Part shown: positions 54,408 through 61,652 of the stretch, in pieces | Layout of the letters: every line of letters starts with the position of its first letter | Position numbering within the stretch: the first letter of the stretch is position 1 | From: Megalopta genalis | Lineage: Eukaryota; Arthropoda; Insecta; Hymenoptera; Halictidae | Direction of reading: 5' to 3' | Length of the DNA: 64,000 bases | Assembly: GCF_051020955.1 (NCBI RefSeq) | Contig: NC_135015.1 | Coordinates: 8,877,616 to 8,941,615, forward strand | Made by a program: the position numbers and the translations under genes | The notes under the pieces: generated by a model | Seen by the model: only the letters and a program-made list of their open reading frames with translations | Databases searched by the model: none | What the model was told of the DNA's origin: nothing

Positions 54408-55183
54408 ACGGCTCTCCCGTTTCCTCTTCGCCCGTGTCTTTCTCTCTTTCCTCCTCTGTCTCGTCTCTCCCTCTACTCTCTCTTCTCCGTCTAACCAGCG
54501 GCGTACTCTCTCCGTTTACACGGTTGCTGTCTCTTCGATCCTCGTCGGTTGCCCGATTCTCGCGTTCCTCGTCTCCGTTCACCACGCTCTCCTCTCTGCA
54601 CCGTGCCAAATGTATGGATTTTCAGGCAGTCCTCGCTAAGGAAAATTCGGGCCGGCCATTAGGTACGCGCCGATCGCGTCGGTCAGAACGAAGTCCGAGG
54701 ACCGGGGCCAGGATCAACGCCGGCCGCAGGATGACCCCGGGGCTCCGTTGACTCACGAGGGCACGGCGACCAAGTCGCCGATGAAACGCGATGGCGGCCA
54801 TGAAAATCTGCGAGCATGCTCTCTGCCCGGCCAGGGAACGAAACGGTGACGACGGACGCACCAGCGTCGGGGGCCGTTCACGGACAATGTAGATAGAGCA
54901 GCTGGAAACCTGCTGCTGGCCGACCGGCCGCTTTCAGGGACGTAGGAGTCGATCCTCGTACCACGTGGCCCTAACTGTCATTGCCGGAGACGTGATACGT
55001 GTACAGAGCGCTCGGGCCAGAGTGATCTCTCTCAGCGGACGATAAGAATCTGCCGGCGAGATGAAACGGTGTCATTAGACCGTCATCGAGCGCTGCCGTC
55101 GCTCTCGCGGACTTCGGGACAGATGTCGCCGTCATTCGGTCGCGCTGATTTTCCAGAGGCTTAGCTGTAGGTGGCAGAGAGGC

Positions 55184-55228
<45 letters not shown>

Positions 55229-55461
55229 GAGCGAGATAAAGATAAAGAGAGAGAGAGAGTGCGAGATAAAGAGAGAGAGCGAGATAGAGAGAGAGAGCGA
55301 GATAAAGAGAGAGAGAGAGCGAGATATATAGAGAGAGAGATAAAGAGAGAGAGCGAGATAGAGAGAGAGAGAGAGCGAGATAAAGAGAGAGCGAGATAAA
55401 GAGAGAGAGCGAGATAGACAGAGAGAGAGAGCGCGAGAGAGAGAGAGAGAGAGCGAGATAA

Positions 55462-55494
<33 letters not shown>

Positions 55495-55523
55495 TAAAGA
55501 GAGAGAGAGAGAGAGAGCGAGAT

Positions 55524-55574
<51 letters not shown>

Positions 55575-57458
55575 TTTTGCATCCGCAAACTTTCTGCCGA
55601 TCGAATTTTACGAGGCTGCCCGAGGGGGATGGTCGCTTCCTGAGTCTGTTCCGTGTTCTCACGTCGGCCGCGCGAACAATGGACGACACCGGGGAACAAA
55701 GCGATGCTGCCGCTCGGTAGGATCGTGATAGGATGTTCGGTAATTACGTATCAACGGATACTATGGCAGCTGGGATTGATAAGTTTCGCCCCGAAGACGG
55801 TTGCGCTCGTGTGTCAGGAACACGAGATTCTTTCGTTCCTTCCAACGAGTGGAAACACGTTACTGCAAGGAACTTTGCTGGAGTTGTTTTCAGGCATTAA
55901 GGAAACTTTCAAAGAGATATTTGTCTATTAGACTGTCGTCGTGGCTAATGCCGCGTTCCATTTAAGCTAATACAATGGAACTTTTAAACGGCGGGCGCTT
56001 TAGTTTCTCAAGTACGACGAGGTGGGGGTTTGCGGTCTGTCGTTAAACAATGCTTTCGTATAAGGAGCAATTCTTGCCGATTGAACATCTAGGAAGGTTT
56101 TGGAGCGCAGTAGAGCTGTACAGTCCGAGTGTGGTTTCGAAACGTATGAATGGTCAATGTAGAAGTCCTTATAGGCATCAGGGACACACGAACCATCAGA
56201 AAAGGCGAAAAAGAACCGTGACCGGAATAGAAGAAGTTTGCATAAAATATCCGAAGTAAACTTTTATTGTGTCCCGCGAATGGAGTAGCACCGTCATTGA
56301 CGTCCGACGAATTTAAATGATATCGTTGGCTGCGTCAGTTGAGACGAGATCGCGCGGACGTTTCACGGACGTTATACGCTATGCTCGTTATCTGTACGAG
56401 TAATCAGTGTATTTCAAGTGATAGAGGCGATTAAGTTAAGCGCGCGCTGTTCCGTCGTATAATTAAATGAATCAGACCTACGAGCGGTAGCTTGAAAGGC
56501 GCGTATAAATCGTTTCGCCGTGGGACACCTTCTCCCCGTTCCGAGTAATCTTGCCTTTTTCGTGGCGTAGATAAAAAAAACGCCGTGATCCTGATACGAT
56601 CTCTATAAATATCACGTGTTAGGGGGGGTTGATAACTCCTTATCGTTCTCTCGTGAAGTAGGAACCGAATGACATCTATCAAAATCGAAAGATCGATTGA
56701 AGTTAACGAAACCTTTGACCTCCAGGATAACGTGCCTTATCTTTCGCCGATATTGGTCCAACTGACGATATCATCGCGTGACCCACTATCGATAAACGGT
56801 TTTCTATCTTATCTGCGCTGTGTGACCGATCATCGGCAAGTAAGCGACCGTCAGGAGATCTTCCTTATTGATCACTGTTAAAGCAGGCATCCCAGGATTT
56901 CTATTATCCACCGAGGATAATGCAGAAGCTAAGCAGATATCTGTTTTATCGATGGAACGAGCGCAGCGGCGGCGCGAAATACGTGCTTTATCCACGGGTT
57001 TTCGATCTTTCCCGAAACCATCTTATATCCCTGCCCGAACTTACCGCCTTCGTCCGTCATGACAGAAACTGTCGTTGCTGGTCCATGTCCTTCCGGATTG
57101 AATATACGCAGGGACACCAGATACTGCGTATACGTCTCCAGATTGTGTATGCTGTGGTTCTGCAATGGAAAGAGAACGAGGCGACGTTTTAAAAGGACGA
57201 ATTGGCGGAGTAACACCGAAACACGACACCGATTAATAAATTCATTGAAACGCATTCTTACGTAACTTACGTTAACGGCCGGATCACGTATGTATATGTC
57301 TTTTACTTCCATGTGCATTTTGTCCCGCGGCCGAAAACCGATCTGATAGCCGAGAAACTGTCCGTGAATGGTGTCATGACTGGGCGGCGTCCATGCCAGA
57401 TAAATCGACGTGGCCGAGGTATTGTAAGCGCTGGTAATTATGGGTGTCCCTTCTGGCG
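18443..57458 (-). CDS. Ptp99A: Receptor protein tyrosine phosphatase Ptp99A, 5' end beyond window
   Basis: Ptp99A is a single-pass neuronal receptor phosphatase that removes phosphate from tyrosines and takes part in motor-axon guidance in flies. Exons on the minus strand: 57458-57271, 57159-57045, 32727-32527, 31015-30735, 28946-28690, 27215-26944, 21673-21453, 21108-20983, 20905-20733, 20647-20356, 20277-20106, 20029-19905, 19747-19470, 19399-19264, 18910-18443. All are GT-AG and phase-matched, giving about 1101 visible residues: FN3 domains at about 1-101, 102-200 and 201-310, a membrane helix near 323-346, D1 at about 400-700, D2 at about 710-950, and the tail to 1101. The order and motifs (KNRYVNIFAYD, YTGWPDHG, HCSAGVGRTG, VHLTPKPG.DGSDYINA) match fly Ptp99A and vertebrate PTPRG. 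The signal peptide and any earlier domain of the full-length form are upstream of the window edge. Confidence 0.93.
19264..20277 (-). CDS. Ptp99A: Ptp99A inactive phosphatase domain D2 (four exons)
   Basis: Exons 20277-20106, 20029-19905, 19747-19470 and 19399-19264 encode a second phosphatase fold: ARVHLTPKPGVDGSDYINAT, ITQHPMENTIMEFWQIMWDY, EYPEFWP. The WPD position reads FWPH (Asp to His). The P-loop reads MDRYGGVEA, so the nucleophile Cys is Asp (about 900) and the invariant Arg is Glu (about 906). This domain cannot work as a cysteine phosphatase. The same Cys-to-Asp change is known in PTPRG and fly Ptp99A D2, so it is a family trait and not damage. Confidence 0.94.
20356..21673 (-). CDS. 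Ptp99A: Ptp99A catalytic phosphatase domain D1 (four exons)
   Basis: Exons 21673-21453, 21108-20983, 20905-20733 and 20647-20356 encode the active domain. Visible motifs are YDHTRV, DYVNANYIDG, IGTQGPLPSTFDGFWRM, ERGR/KKCDMYWP, the WPD loop YTGWPDHGVP (Asp about 579) and the P-loop HCSAGVGRTG (nucleophile Cys about 611, Arg about 617). The Q-loop segment is RKFLVQTEQQYVF. All catalytic residues are intact. The intron at 20732-20648 splits the Ser codon right after the catalytic Cys (phase 2). Confidence 0.95.
21743..22079 (+). mobile_element. Probable solo LTR with GTATG target duplication
   Basis: GTATGTT occurs at 21738-21744 and again at 22080-22086, bracketing about 337 bases. Inside are CCAATAAAG at 21881, a TTATTTATGACC box near 21870, a GC-rich core, GTGTTCAATAAATATAC near 22015-22031 as a polyadenylation signal, and an ACA end at 22077-22079. 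The layout fits a solo LTR with a 5-base duplication (GTATG). The left end lacks a clean TG start unless the duplication is shifted, which keeps the confidence low. Confidence 0.4.
24770..24787. repeat. Perfect 18-base palindrome
   Basis: CAATTGCGATCGCAATTG is its own reverse complement and sits in a longer stretch of GCAATTGCGA-like words at 24750-24790. It may be a chance product of a short tandem repeat or a binding site; nothing nearby favours either. Confidence 0.6.
25975..26264. mobile_element. TTAA-flanked inverted-repeat element (MITE)
   Basis: TTAA lies at 25975-25978 and at 26261-26264. The left end reads CTCTTTCTTTGGGGCAC; the right end, reversed, reads CTCTTTGGGGCAC, so the inverted repeats agree apart from a four-base TTTC insertion on the left. 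TTAA target sites are the hallmark of piggyBac-type transposition. No open frame is present inside, so it would be a non-autonomous element. Confidence 0.5.
26944..27215 (-). CDS. Ptp99A: Ptp99A juxtamembrane segment and N-terminal part of D1
   Basis: This exon starts with KCFHTAYYFLGYPP just inside the membrane. It includes the D1 entry helix FVQHVARLHADSDIGFSKEF and ends with the phosphotyrosine-recognition motif KNRYVNIFA, split in phase 1 before Y of YDHTRV on the next exon. Confidence 0.93.
27216..28689 (-). other. Ptp99A intron after the transmembrane exon
   Basis: About 1.5 kb between the membrane exon and the juxtamembrane exon. I see no repeats, RNA genes or extra exons in it. Confidence 0.7.
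28690..28946 (-). CDS. Ptp99A: Ptp99A end of FN3 domain 3 and transmembrane helix
   Basis: The exon begins TIIPNLTMNTVYEIVV (end of FN3-3), runs through a membrane-proximal segment, and carries a single hydrophobic helix (SSGVIAGMVCACLAVMLMI and following). It is closed by WK, and the next exon supplies KCFHTAYY as the basic-aromatic stop-transfer segment. The phase-2 donor is AA|GTGAGG. The reading frame stays open through the upstream intronic 21-base repeats, but FN3 alignment and a clean acceptor at 28946 define this exon. Confidence 0.92.
29007..29132. repeat. 21-base minisatellite, six units
   Basis: Six consecutive 21-base units of the type TTTGCAGGTCAAATTCACCAT occupy 29007-29132, decaying toward the right. 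The period is a multiple of three, so on the minus strand the array reads as seven-residue repeats (CKMVDLT type) in the same open frame as the membrane exon just downstream. It lies in the intron between 28947 and 30734. Confidence 0.8.
29455..29635. mobile_element. Long-hairpin MITE, copy 1
   Basis: Two arms of about 60 bases (29459-29520 and 29572-29631) are inverted copies of each other, roughly nine in ten bases matching. They share AATTCTCCCTAATTCGCGCT and surround a spacer of about 50 bases. Ends read CAG...CTG. A half copy of the same sequence is at 35100-35195, which shows that it is dispersed. Confidence 0.65.
30735..31015 (-). CDS. Ptp99A: Ptp99A end of FN3 domain 2 and start of FN3 domain 3
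   Basis: This 281-base exon begins KPNTKYEIWVKAY (end of FN3-2), crosses the QTDIAGPGAPLIL linker, and enters FN3-3 with SCQTHDSVYIQWARP and YYFIKYR. It ends EKDHLESA in phase 0 (GCA|GTACGT) and joins TIIPNLTMNTVYEI. Confidence 0.93.
31016..32526 (-). other. Ptp99A intron inside FN3 domain 2
   Basis: About 1.5 kb with no extra exon recognised. It holds a CA/CG microsatellite at 32388-32424, close to the donor of the exon at 32727-32527. Confidence 0.7.
32388..32424. repeat. CA/CG microsatellite
   Basis: CACACACGCACACGCACACG runs into a pure CG tract of about 14 bases. Alternating purine-pyrimidine DNA of this kind can adopt the Z form. Confidence 0.85.
32527..32727 (-). CDS. Ptp99A: Ptp99A FN3 domain 2, first exon
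   Basis: A 67-codon exon, phase 1 at both ends. It starts APTKPLNLSSHDITSTTIEL, includes the FN3 WSEPERANG and GYRIYY signatures and NCT, a possible glycosylation site, and ends EFVLKEL. It joins LKPNTKYEIWVKAY on the next exon, reconstituting the FN3 G strand region. Confidence 0.93.
35100..35195. mobile_element. Hairpin MITE, half copy
   Basis: The sequence from ATAAAAATGAGCCGCGAGGC to GGAGAATTTACTG repeats the right half (about 29538-29635) of the hairpin element with scattered substitutions. The left arm is missing. Confidence 0.65.
35527..35618. repeat. Two-copy tandem repeat, 51-base period
   Basis: ACTATAAATTAACTTAACTC and the following 20 bases occur at 35527-35567 and again at 35578-35618 with three differences. 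It is a local tandem duplication in AT-rich intron. Confidence 0.75.
37975..38197. mobile_element. Possible decayed TTAA element
   Basis: TTAACCTCTTACC at 37975 and, reversed, TTAACCCCTTGCG ending at 38197 form a weak inverted pair with TTAA at both ends and no coding content. The match is short, so the call is tentative. Confidence 0.25.
39773..40021. mobile_element. TTAA-flanked MITE with perfect 17-base ends
   Basis: TTAACACGTTCCGTGCC at 39773-39789 is repeated as its exact reverse complement ending at 40021. The 241 bases between the TTAA sites have no open frame. TTAA duplication plus short perfect inverted ends indicates a piggyBac-type non-autonomous element, and the perfect ends suggest a fairly recent insertion. 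Confidence 0.65.
41664..41899 (-). mobile_element. Mariner relict, 236 bp, internally deleted
   Basis: The ends TTAGATCTACCGGAAAGTTC (41664) and, reversed, TTAGGTCTACCGGAAAGTTC (from 41899) are inverted repeats flanked by TA on both sides, the mariner target site. On the minus strand a remnant reads KNVTHKLPSRWQEVISND, the conserved last segment of mariner transposases. The HTH and DDD catalytic parts are deleted. Confidence 0.75.
42715..42790. repeat. CT microsatellite
   Basis: CTCTTTCTC-type DNA with a pure CT core of 22 bases at about 42751-42772, in the giant Ptp99A intron. Confidence 0.85.
45980..46154 (-). CDS. Ptp99A: Candidate alternative first exon with signal peptide
   Basis: An ATG at 46154 (context AAAATGT) opens 58 codons. 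They begin MSWARIF, followed by a hydrophobic core (AAAVAVILRILLASA) and a likely cleavage site before DPIAY, then a Thr/Ser-rich acidic stretch ending DSDIYR. The frame meets a good donor G|GTAAATC after one extra base, so it is phase 1 and can splice in frame to the Ptp99A exon at 32727, skipping FN3 domain 1. It sits inside the 24.3 kb intron, next to GC-rich promoter-like DNA. It could instead start an unrelated nested transcript or be chance; no transcript evidence is available here. Confidence 0.4.
46155..48500. promoter_or_regulatory. GC-rich, promoter-like DNA upstream of candidate exon
   Basis: From the candidate first exon at 46154 up to about 47.4 kb the DNA is clearly GC- and CpG-richer than the AT-rich stretches at 47.5-48.5 kb and 36-40 kb. 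That fits a promoter or 5' leader for a minus-strand transcript. No TATA box or initiator is convincing, so this is inference from composition and position. Confidence 0.25.
49091..49123. repeat. CT microsatellite
   Basis: An uninterrupted CT tract of about 33 bases. Confidence 0.9.
49521..49597. repeat. GACGAAACGA minisatellite
   Basis: Seven to eight units of a 10-base motif, GACGAAACGA with GACGAGACGG variants. It reads as an Asp/Glu-Thr-Arg repeat in translation but has no gene context. Confidence 0.85.
50230..50716. mobile_element. TTAA-flanked element with related ends
   Basis: TTAACGCGTTGAGTGTCG at 50230 pairs with, reversed, TTAACACGTCTAAGTGTCG ending at 50716. Both ends carry TTAA. 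The interior is AT-rich without an open frame. The diverged ends suggest an older insertion than the element at 39773. Confidence 0.45.
50981..51025. repeat. CT microsatellite
   Basis: CT tract of about 27 bases followed by CCCTCTCTTTCTCCCTCT. Confidence 0.9.
51342..51368. repeat. GTC trinucleotide repeat
   Basis: About nine GTC units with one GTT interruption, in non-coding DNA. Confidence 0.85.
51651..51705. repeat. GA microsatellite
   Basis: An uninterrupted AG tract of about 54 bases, one of the longest pure dinucleotide runs in the window. Confidence 0.92.
52245..52304. repeat. Short tandem duplication, 39-base period
   Basis: GAACACTAAAATCCAGCTTG followed by T occurs identically at 52245-52265 and 52284-52304. 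Confidence 0.8.
54362..54406. repeat. CT microsatellite
   Basis: Pure CT tract of about 44 bases inside a 300-base pyrimidine-rich stretch (54.2-54.6 kb). Confidence 0.9.
55187..55571. repeat. Long compound GA minisatellite
   Basis: About 385 bases made of GA runs punctuated by GCGAGATAAA and GCGAGATAGA, with a variable unit of about 14-24 bases. The minus strand stays open as a Ser-Leu repeat only because the motif lacks stops. In insects GAGAG is the core binding word of GAGA-factor proteins, so the tract could act as a chromatin element; this is inference. Confidence 0.85.
57045..57458 (-). CDS. Ptp99A: Ptp99A FN3 domain 1 (two exons)
   Basis: Exons 57458-57271 and 57159-57045 encode one fibronectin type III domain. 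It starts APEGTPIITSAYNTSATSI and contains YLAWTPP and FLGYQIGFRPRD, then NLETYTQYLVSLRIFNPEG and a VMTDEG end. The internal intron is phase 0 (AAC|GTAAGT); the outer boundaries are phase 1, the usual FN3 arrangement. The phase-1 donor after VMTDEG joins in frame to the exon at 32727, giving the EG-A-PTKPLNLS junction typical of fly Ptp99A. That junction places this exon pair in Ptp99A rather than in a separate upstream gene. Confidence 0.9.
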
Positions 57459-57786
57459 CTGCGAAAGAAAAAACGAAAGAGAGGAATATATATACAGGGC
57501 CACGCGTTGGCGTGTTTCGTGAAGTAAAAACATTCCCGGAGAGCTTTCGAGATCGCATCGTCGTTCTCATCGATCGATTCACTATTGCGATTGTTTATCA
57601 TGCAAGGATTTTCATTAATTCGTATTTCATTGGGAACGGTTCTCGTTCAAACGAAATTTTCAGGGTGTTTCGAATCGAACAATAGATAGGTAATTGATTT
57701 TGCCTCGACAATTGTTCATCGTGTCTGGCTCCTTTTTTTCGGAACAACAATCGCTCTCGGCGCGCGCAATCCTATAATGGAATACA

Positions 57787-58387
57787 ATTTCCGTAACCAG
57801 ATAGGAAAACATAATTCAAAACCAGTATTTCAACGATTTTCTAAGGACGTTATACATGCTGGGTCGAACGAAGGATTCGCGGGTTTTCGTGAAAGCGATT
57901 TCTGTCACATAATTTCGAACGAGAAAACATTGATTCATGGTCCTATTTTTTTATATTCCGAGTAATCACTTTATTTTTAGCGGCCGAGGGGGTCGTGGAA
58001 ATATCTCGGGACAGTCGACAGTAACTACTATCGAACAATTCCATTTTTATTAGGCAGGAACGTTTGGCGGCGGTTGATGTGTGTCTATTCGTCAGTGGAA
58101 AGGAGAGGGGAGACGTTTCGTCCGGGGTCCGCTAGAGGACTCATCAGTAAGGCTATCCTAGCGGGCCCTTGCCTTAGAAGTGGGGGTAGTAAGGACGAAG
58201 TCTCTGTCTGTATATATAGGGATCGAGGCGGATCGGCTACTAGCGGGAAGAGGAGCCCTCTGCTGGCGGGTCTGGAGGTAGCCGCCACAAACGTATACGC
58301 CGTAATTGTTGAACGCGGCCATTTTTCATTGTACGTAGTAAAATAAATATTGTGAATCGAACGAGCATGCTGAAACGCATTTCCATT
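57787..58387. repeat. Tandem duplication, unit 1
   Basis: This unit starts ATTTCCGTAACCAGATAGG and matches unit 2 (58388-58790) base for base over long stretches. It differs by a 227-base insertion plus a 4-base duplicated target (58064-58294), by lacking about 35 bases present in unit 2 after TTTATTTTTA, and by scattered substitutions. Confidence 0.9.
58064..58290. mobile_element. 227-bp inserted element with ACGT target duplication
   Basis: Comparing the two tandem units isolates this insertion exactly. It is bracketed by ACGT (58060-58063 and 58291-58294), and the other unit has a single ACGT. The ends are imperfect inverted repeats: TTGGCGGCGG on the left and, reversed, TTGTGGCGGC on the right. 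There is no long open frame. A short non-autonomous DNA transposon is the simplest reading; the superfamily is not recognised. Confidence 0.7.
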
Positions 58388-58790
58388 ATTTCCGTAACTA
58401 GATAGGAAAACATAATTCAAAACCAATATTTCAACGATTTTCTAAGGACGTTATACATGCTGGGTCGAACGAAGGATTCGCGGGTTTTCGTGAAAGCGAT
58501 TTCTGTCACATAATTTCGAACGAAAAAACATTGATTCATGGTCCTCTTTTTTTATATTCCGAGTAATCACTTTATTTTTACGGTTCGAGTTAAAGTAAAC
58601 AGTCGCGAATGGGAGCGGCCGAGGGGGTCGTGGAAATATCTCGGGACAATCGAGAGCAACTACTATCGAACAATTCCATTTTTATTAGGCAGGAACGTAT
58701 ACGCCGTAATTGTTGAACGCGGCCATTTTTCATTGGACGTAGTAAAATAAATATTGTGAATCGAACGAGCATGCTGAAACGCATTTCCAT
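58388..58790. repeat. Tandem duplication, unit 2
   Basis: Head-to-tail copy of 57787-58387. It keeps the uninterrupted sequence GGAACGTATACGCC at 58691-58704 where unit 1 carries the inserted element, and it has about 35 bases (CGGTTCGAGTTAAAG...) absent from unit 1. Confidence 0.9.
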
Positions 58791-60340
58791 TATTCTCCCT
58801 GTGTGCCAGCGTCACATACTTTTGTCAAACTCTCCGTGGCTCTCGGATAATTAATAACAATTTGATTCATTTACGACGCCCCGCCCGTATTATTTCACGT
58901 TCTTTCTGTACAAACGAATTTCGCGATAATAACAAGGTGAAATGTGAAATTTAACTTTTCTTTTCGAGAAAGATCCATGTTTCCAATTTTTAACGCGTCT
59001 TTCCTTTCACCGGTAACAGTTCCATGATTTGAAACCGGTATTTATAGTATTCCGCGAACTTTTGTACTGCTTGCATTTTGTTCCCGACGGCATCTAATTG
59101 TAAAATTGAACAATCGGCACGTTCCTATGAGAATTTCATTTACATTATCCGTGTTATCGGAGTGTTCGGTTTTATGAATCCAGAAAAATTCCGTACGATG
59201 CCAAACCAGTTTTCCACTGTCCGTTAAAATAATTCGTCAGCGATGCTGCTCTCTTTCAGGTTCGCTTGCAAAGTTCCTTGAAAGCGGCTGCTTTCACGCG
59301 ACGTCGACAATTTCTTTATTATTATTCCCTTTAATACCGCTCGGTATATATATATATAAGATTTTTCCTCATTCAGCGTGAATTTAATTTCATGGGATAA
59401 AGAAACGATGGCAGTAAATCAACAAACCGTAAAGGCGATACAGTCTCTGGAATCAAGGCTCTCTCGGAAAAATACTGCTCTACTTGTCGCGCAAAGTAAC
59501 TTATATTCTTTCTCACGAAATTAAACTCCCTTCAGACTTGTTAAATCTCTAAAGAAGTTTCACTCGACAAATTCTAATTACATATAATGGTATTTTCAAA
59601 ACGTTCAAACCGCTCGCAATGGGAATTTAATTGGTGCCTCGTCGCCGTTGCTGTACCCTCGGCTTGAAGAATTCGCGTTTTGCATTCGAGGTCACCATTC
59701 ATAACCGCGAATTGTCAGGAATAAATCAGAGATTACTTTTAAACGCGCGGTTTTATGTTTATTTTTTCTATACAATAAACGCAACGCTGTGATTCATGAG
59801 ACGAAATTACTTTATTCATTTGGTATGCTCATTACTGGCATCATGTATTCTGTATTTGATCTCTTTTAGCCGTTCGAACGTTTGTACGTTTATACCATTA
59901 GCAGCCGCAAACATCATTTTACCATTTCGTGCTTCATTGGCTCTCTGACAGAAATTACGTTTTATTCTTTTCTACGGTTTATAAACAGAGTGACGAAAAC
60001 GAATTAAATTCGTATAATATTTTTATAAAAGAAATTAAAACCGTACAATATTTTTATAAAATAGGGCACGGAGCAGTGAAAACTGCATATAATATTAATC
60101 TCACATTTGATCTTGATAAGTTCAAGTACTATATATAACATCGGTTAACTAAAATAATAATATAGCTCAAGTGTAGAGCAGTTTCGTTTTGTTTTATTCG
60201 TGTACGCTTGTAGTTGCATTTCAATTTAGGATTGTGAAAATGAGATATAATATTGGGTTGGCAACTAAGTAATTGCCGATTTCAGTTATAGATGTCTCTC
60301 ACTCACATTTTTATGATCTCCGTAAATGTTATATTATAAA

Positions 60341-60370
60341 ATTATTATTATTATTATTATTATTATTATT
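60341..60370. repeat. TTA trinucleotide repeat
   Basis: Nine or ten TTA units inside the deleted mariner element. Confidence 0.85.
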
Positions 60371-60395
60371 TTATTTTTTATTATCCGTGAATGTT

Positions 60396-60730
60396 AGCAA
60401 CTGGACAAATTGAATGCAGCGGTCAAGGAAAAGCGACTAGAATTGGTCAATCGTAAAGGTGTCATTTTCCAGCAGGACAATGCTAGGCCGCACACGTCTT
60501 TGTCCACTCAGCAAAAATTGATGGATATTGGTTGGGAATCGATGTTACACCCACCATATAGCCCTGATCTCGCGCCATCGGATTACCACTTATTTCGATC
60601 CCTGGACAACTCCCTTCGTGGTAAAACTTTTAATGACGATGACGCTGTAAAATCTCACTTAACTCAATTTTTGGCCGAAAAGGATCAGACTTTCTACGAG
60701 CGTGGAATTTTCAAGTTGTCAGAGAGATAG
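60396..60730 (+). pseudogene. Mariner transposase C-terminal fragment
   Basis: The frame encodes the last part of a mariner transposase, with the second and third catalytic-region signatures QQDNARPH and YSPDLAPSDYHLF. It stops at a TAG where the family has Trp (SER-stop-QKVIVQNGKYI). The helix-turn-helix region and first catalytic Asp are deleted, so no active enzyme can be made. Confidence 0.88.
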
Positions 60731-60886
60731 CAAAAGGTCATCGTACAAAATGGAAAATACATTACAGATTAAACTTCATTCCAAGTAAAAAAAAATTTTT
60801 TATTTCATTGAACTAATCGGCAATTAGTTGCCAACCCAATAGTAGAGGCTAAATGATTATTATTATTACAATATCGGTTGAAATGA

Positions 60887-61372
60887 TTAGGTTGGTTAAT
60901 AAGTACGCGCGGGTTTTGTCACGTAAATAAGAAGAGATTTTTTGTATACAACAGTCTCTCATCTTTTGAACAAATTCATGATCCCCTTTTTACAAAATTC
61001 CCCACCTTCCCCCGCAAAATATCATCCCACACGCTTTTTAACAGCCTCTTCAGAATTGAGTTTTTTTCATTTAGCGAATTTTGTAAAGAACGAAACAAAT
61101 GAAAATCTGCTGGGGCAACGTCTGGAGAATATGCTGGATGTGGTATGACATTCCAGGCCAGCTGCTGTATACAGCGCGTGGTGCATCCATAAGAGAAAAA
61201 TCTCCAGCACCGAAACTTTGCAAACCATATCTGACATACACGTTCTGTAACCGTAACCGACCCGCACACATCACACAGTTTTTTGCAAGTTTGTGTCGCG
61301 ATTTTCCCCTTTTATAATAGAAAAAGCATAATACGTCGTAAACGCTCTTTGAAGTCGTCCATCTTCGATGCA
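60887..61372 (-). pseudogene. Second mariner transposase relict, different subfamily
   Basis: On the minus strand a start at 61372 gives MDDFKERLRRIMLFLL, then an in-frame TAA. The frame continues with the HTH part (VTERVCQIWFAKFR), then a frameshift and a deletion that joins it to the C-terminal LAWNVIPHPAYSPDVAPADF and FHLFRSL. A TTAGGTTGGTTAATAAGT end is visible at 60887; the opposite end was not found. It differs from the neighbour at 60253 in both ends and protein, so it is a separate insertion. Confidence 0.8.
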
Positions 61373-61652
61373 CTATTTAATTGTAAAAATTAAAATCAAT
61401 CTTAACACATTAAAGGTGGGGGATCTTGACGAAAGTATGCTAGGTAACGCGGCGACCGCCCCGCCTCGTTTTTCGTCCTAGAGCGGGCGATATTTTGTGT
61501 AATCATAAAAAAATTTAGACTTAAAAAAGTTTATTCAAACTCTTAAAACTAAAAGAAATATTAAAAAAGAACTAAACACTAATTACAAAAAATGTTTTAA
61601 AGTACATATTTATGAGAAGTCGAGATCAATCGTAGTACTACGACTCCCGCCT

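Larger units (their letters stand above)
32728..57044 (-). other. Ptp99A: Giant 24.3 kb Ptp99A intron
   Basis: The donor at 57044 and the acceptor at 32728 are both phase 1 and join FN3-1 to FN3-2. The intron carries the candidate alternative first exon (45980-46154), a deleted mariner (41664-41899), TTAA-flanked elements, several GA/CT tracts and a GC-rich zone at 46-55.6 kb. Many short open frames in the GC-rich zone lack family matches, splice context or codon bias and are not called as genes. Confidence 0.8.
60253..60839 (+). mobile_element. Mariner element, internally deleted, both ends present
   Basis: TTGGGTTGGCAACTAAGTAA (60253) and, reversed, TTGGGTTGGCAACTAATTGC (from 60839) are inverted ends, flanked by TA (60251-60252, 60840-60841). 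The right end lacks four bases (AGTA-type) present in the left. Full mariners are about 1.3 kb; here the N-terminal half is gone and a TTA repeat (60341-60370) sits near the break. Confidence 0.88.

Noticed and set aside
53967..54751. Overlapping plus-strand frames of 163-175 residues
   Set aside because: These run through a CT tract and CpG-rich DNA; low-complexity Ser/Leu/Arg composition, several frames open at once, no homology.
55187..55571. Could regularly punctuated repeats be a CRISPR array?
   Set aside because: The units are degenerate GA runs without unique spacers, in an animal genome.
54971..55699. Long minus-strand frame of 242 residues rich in Ser-Leu repeats
   Set aside because: It is the translation of the GA minisatellite, which has no stops in any frame; no family match, start context or splice structure.
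57045..57458. FN3 exons as part of a separate upstream gene
   Set aside because: The phase-1 donor and sequence join (VMTDEG to PTKPLNLS) match the continuous Ptp99A ectodomain, so a separate gene is unnecessary.
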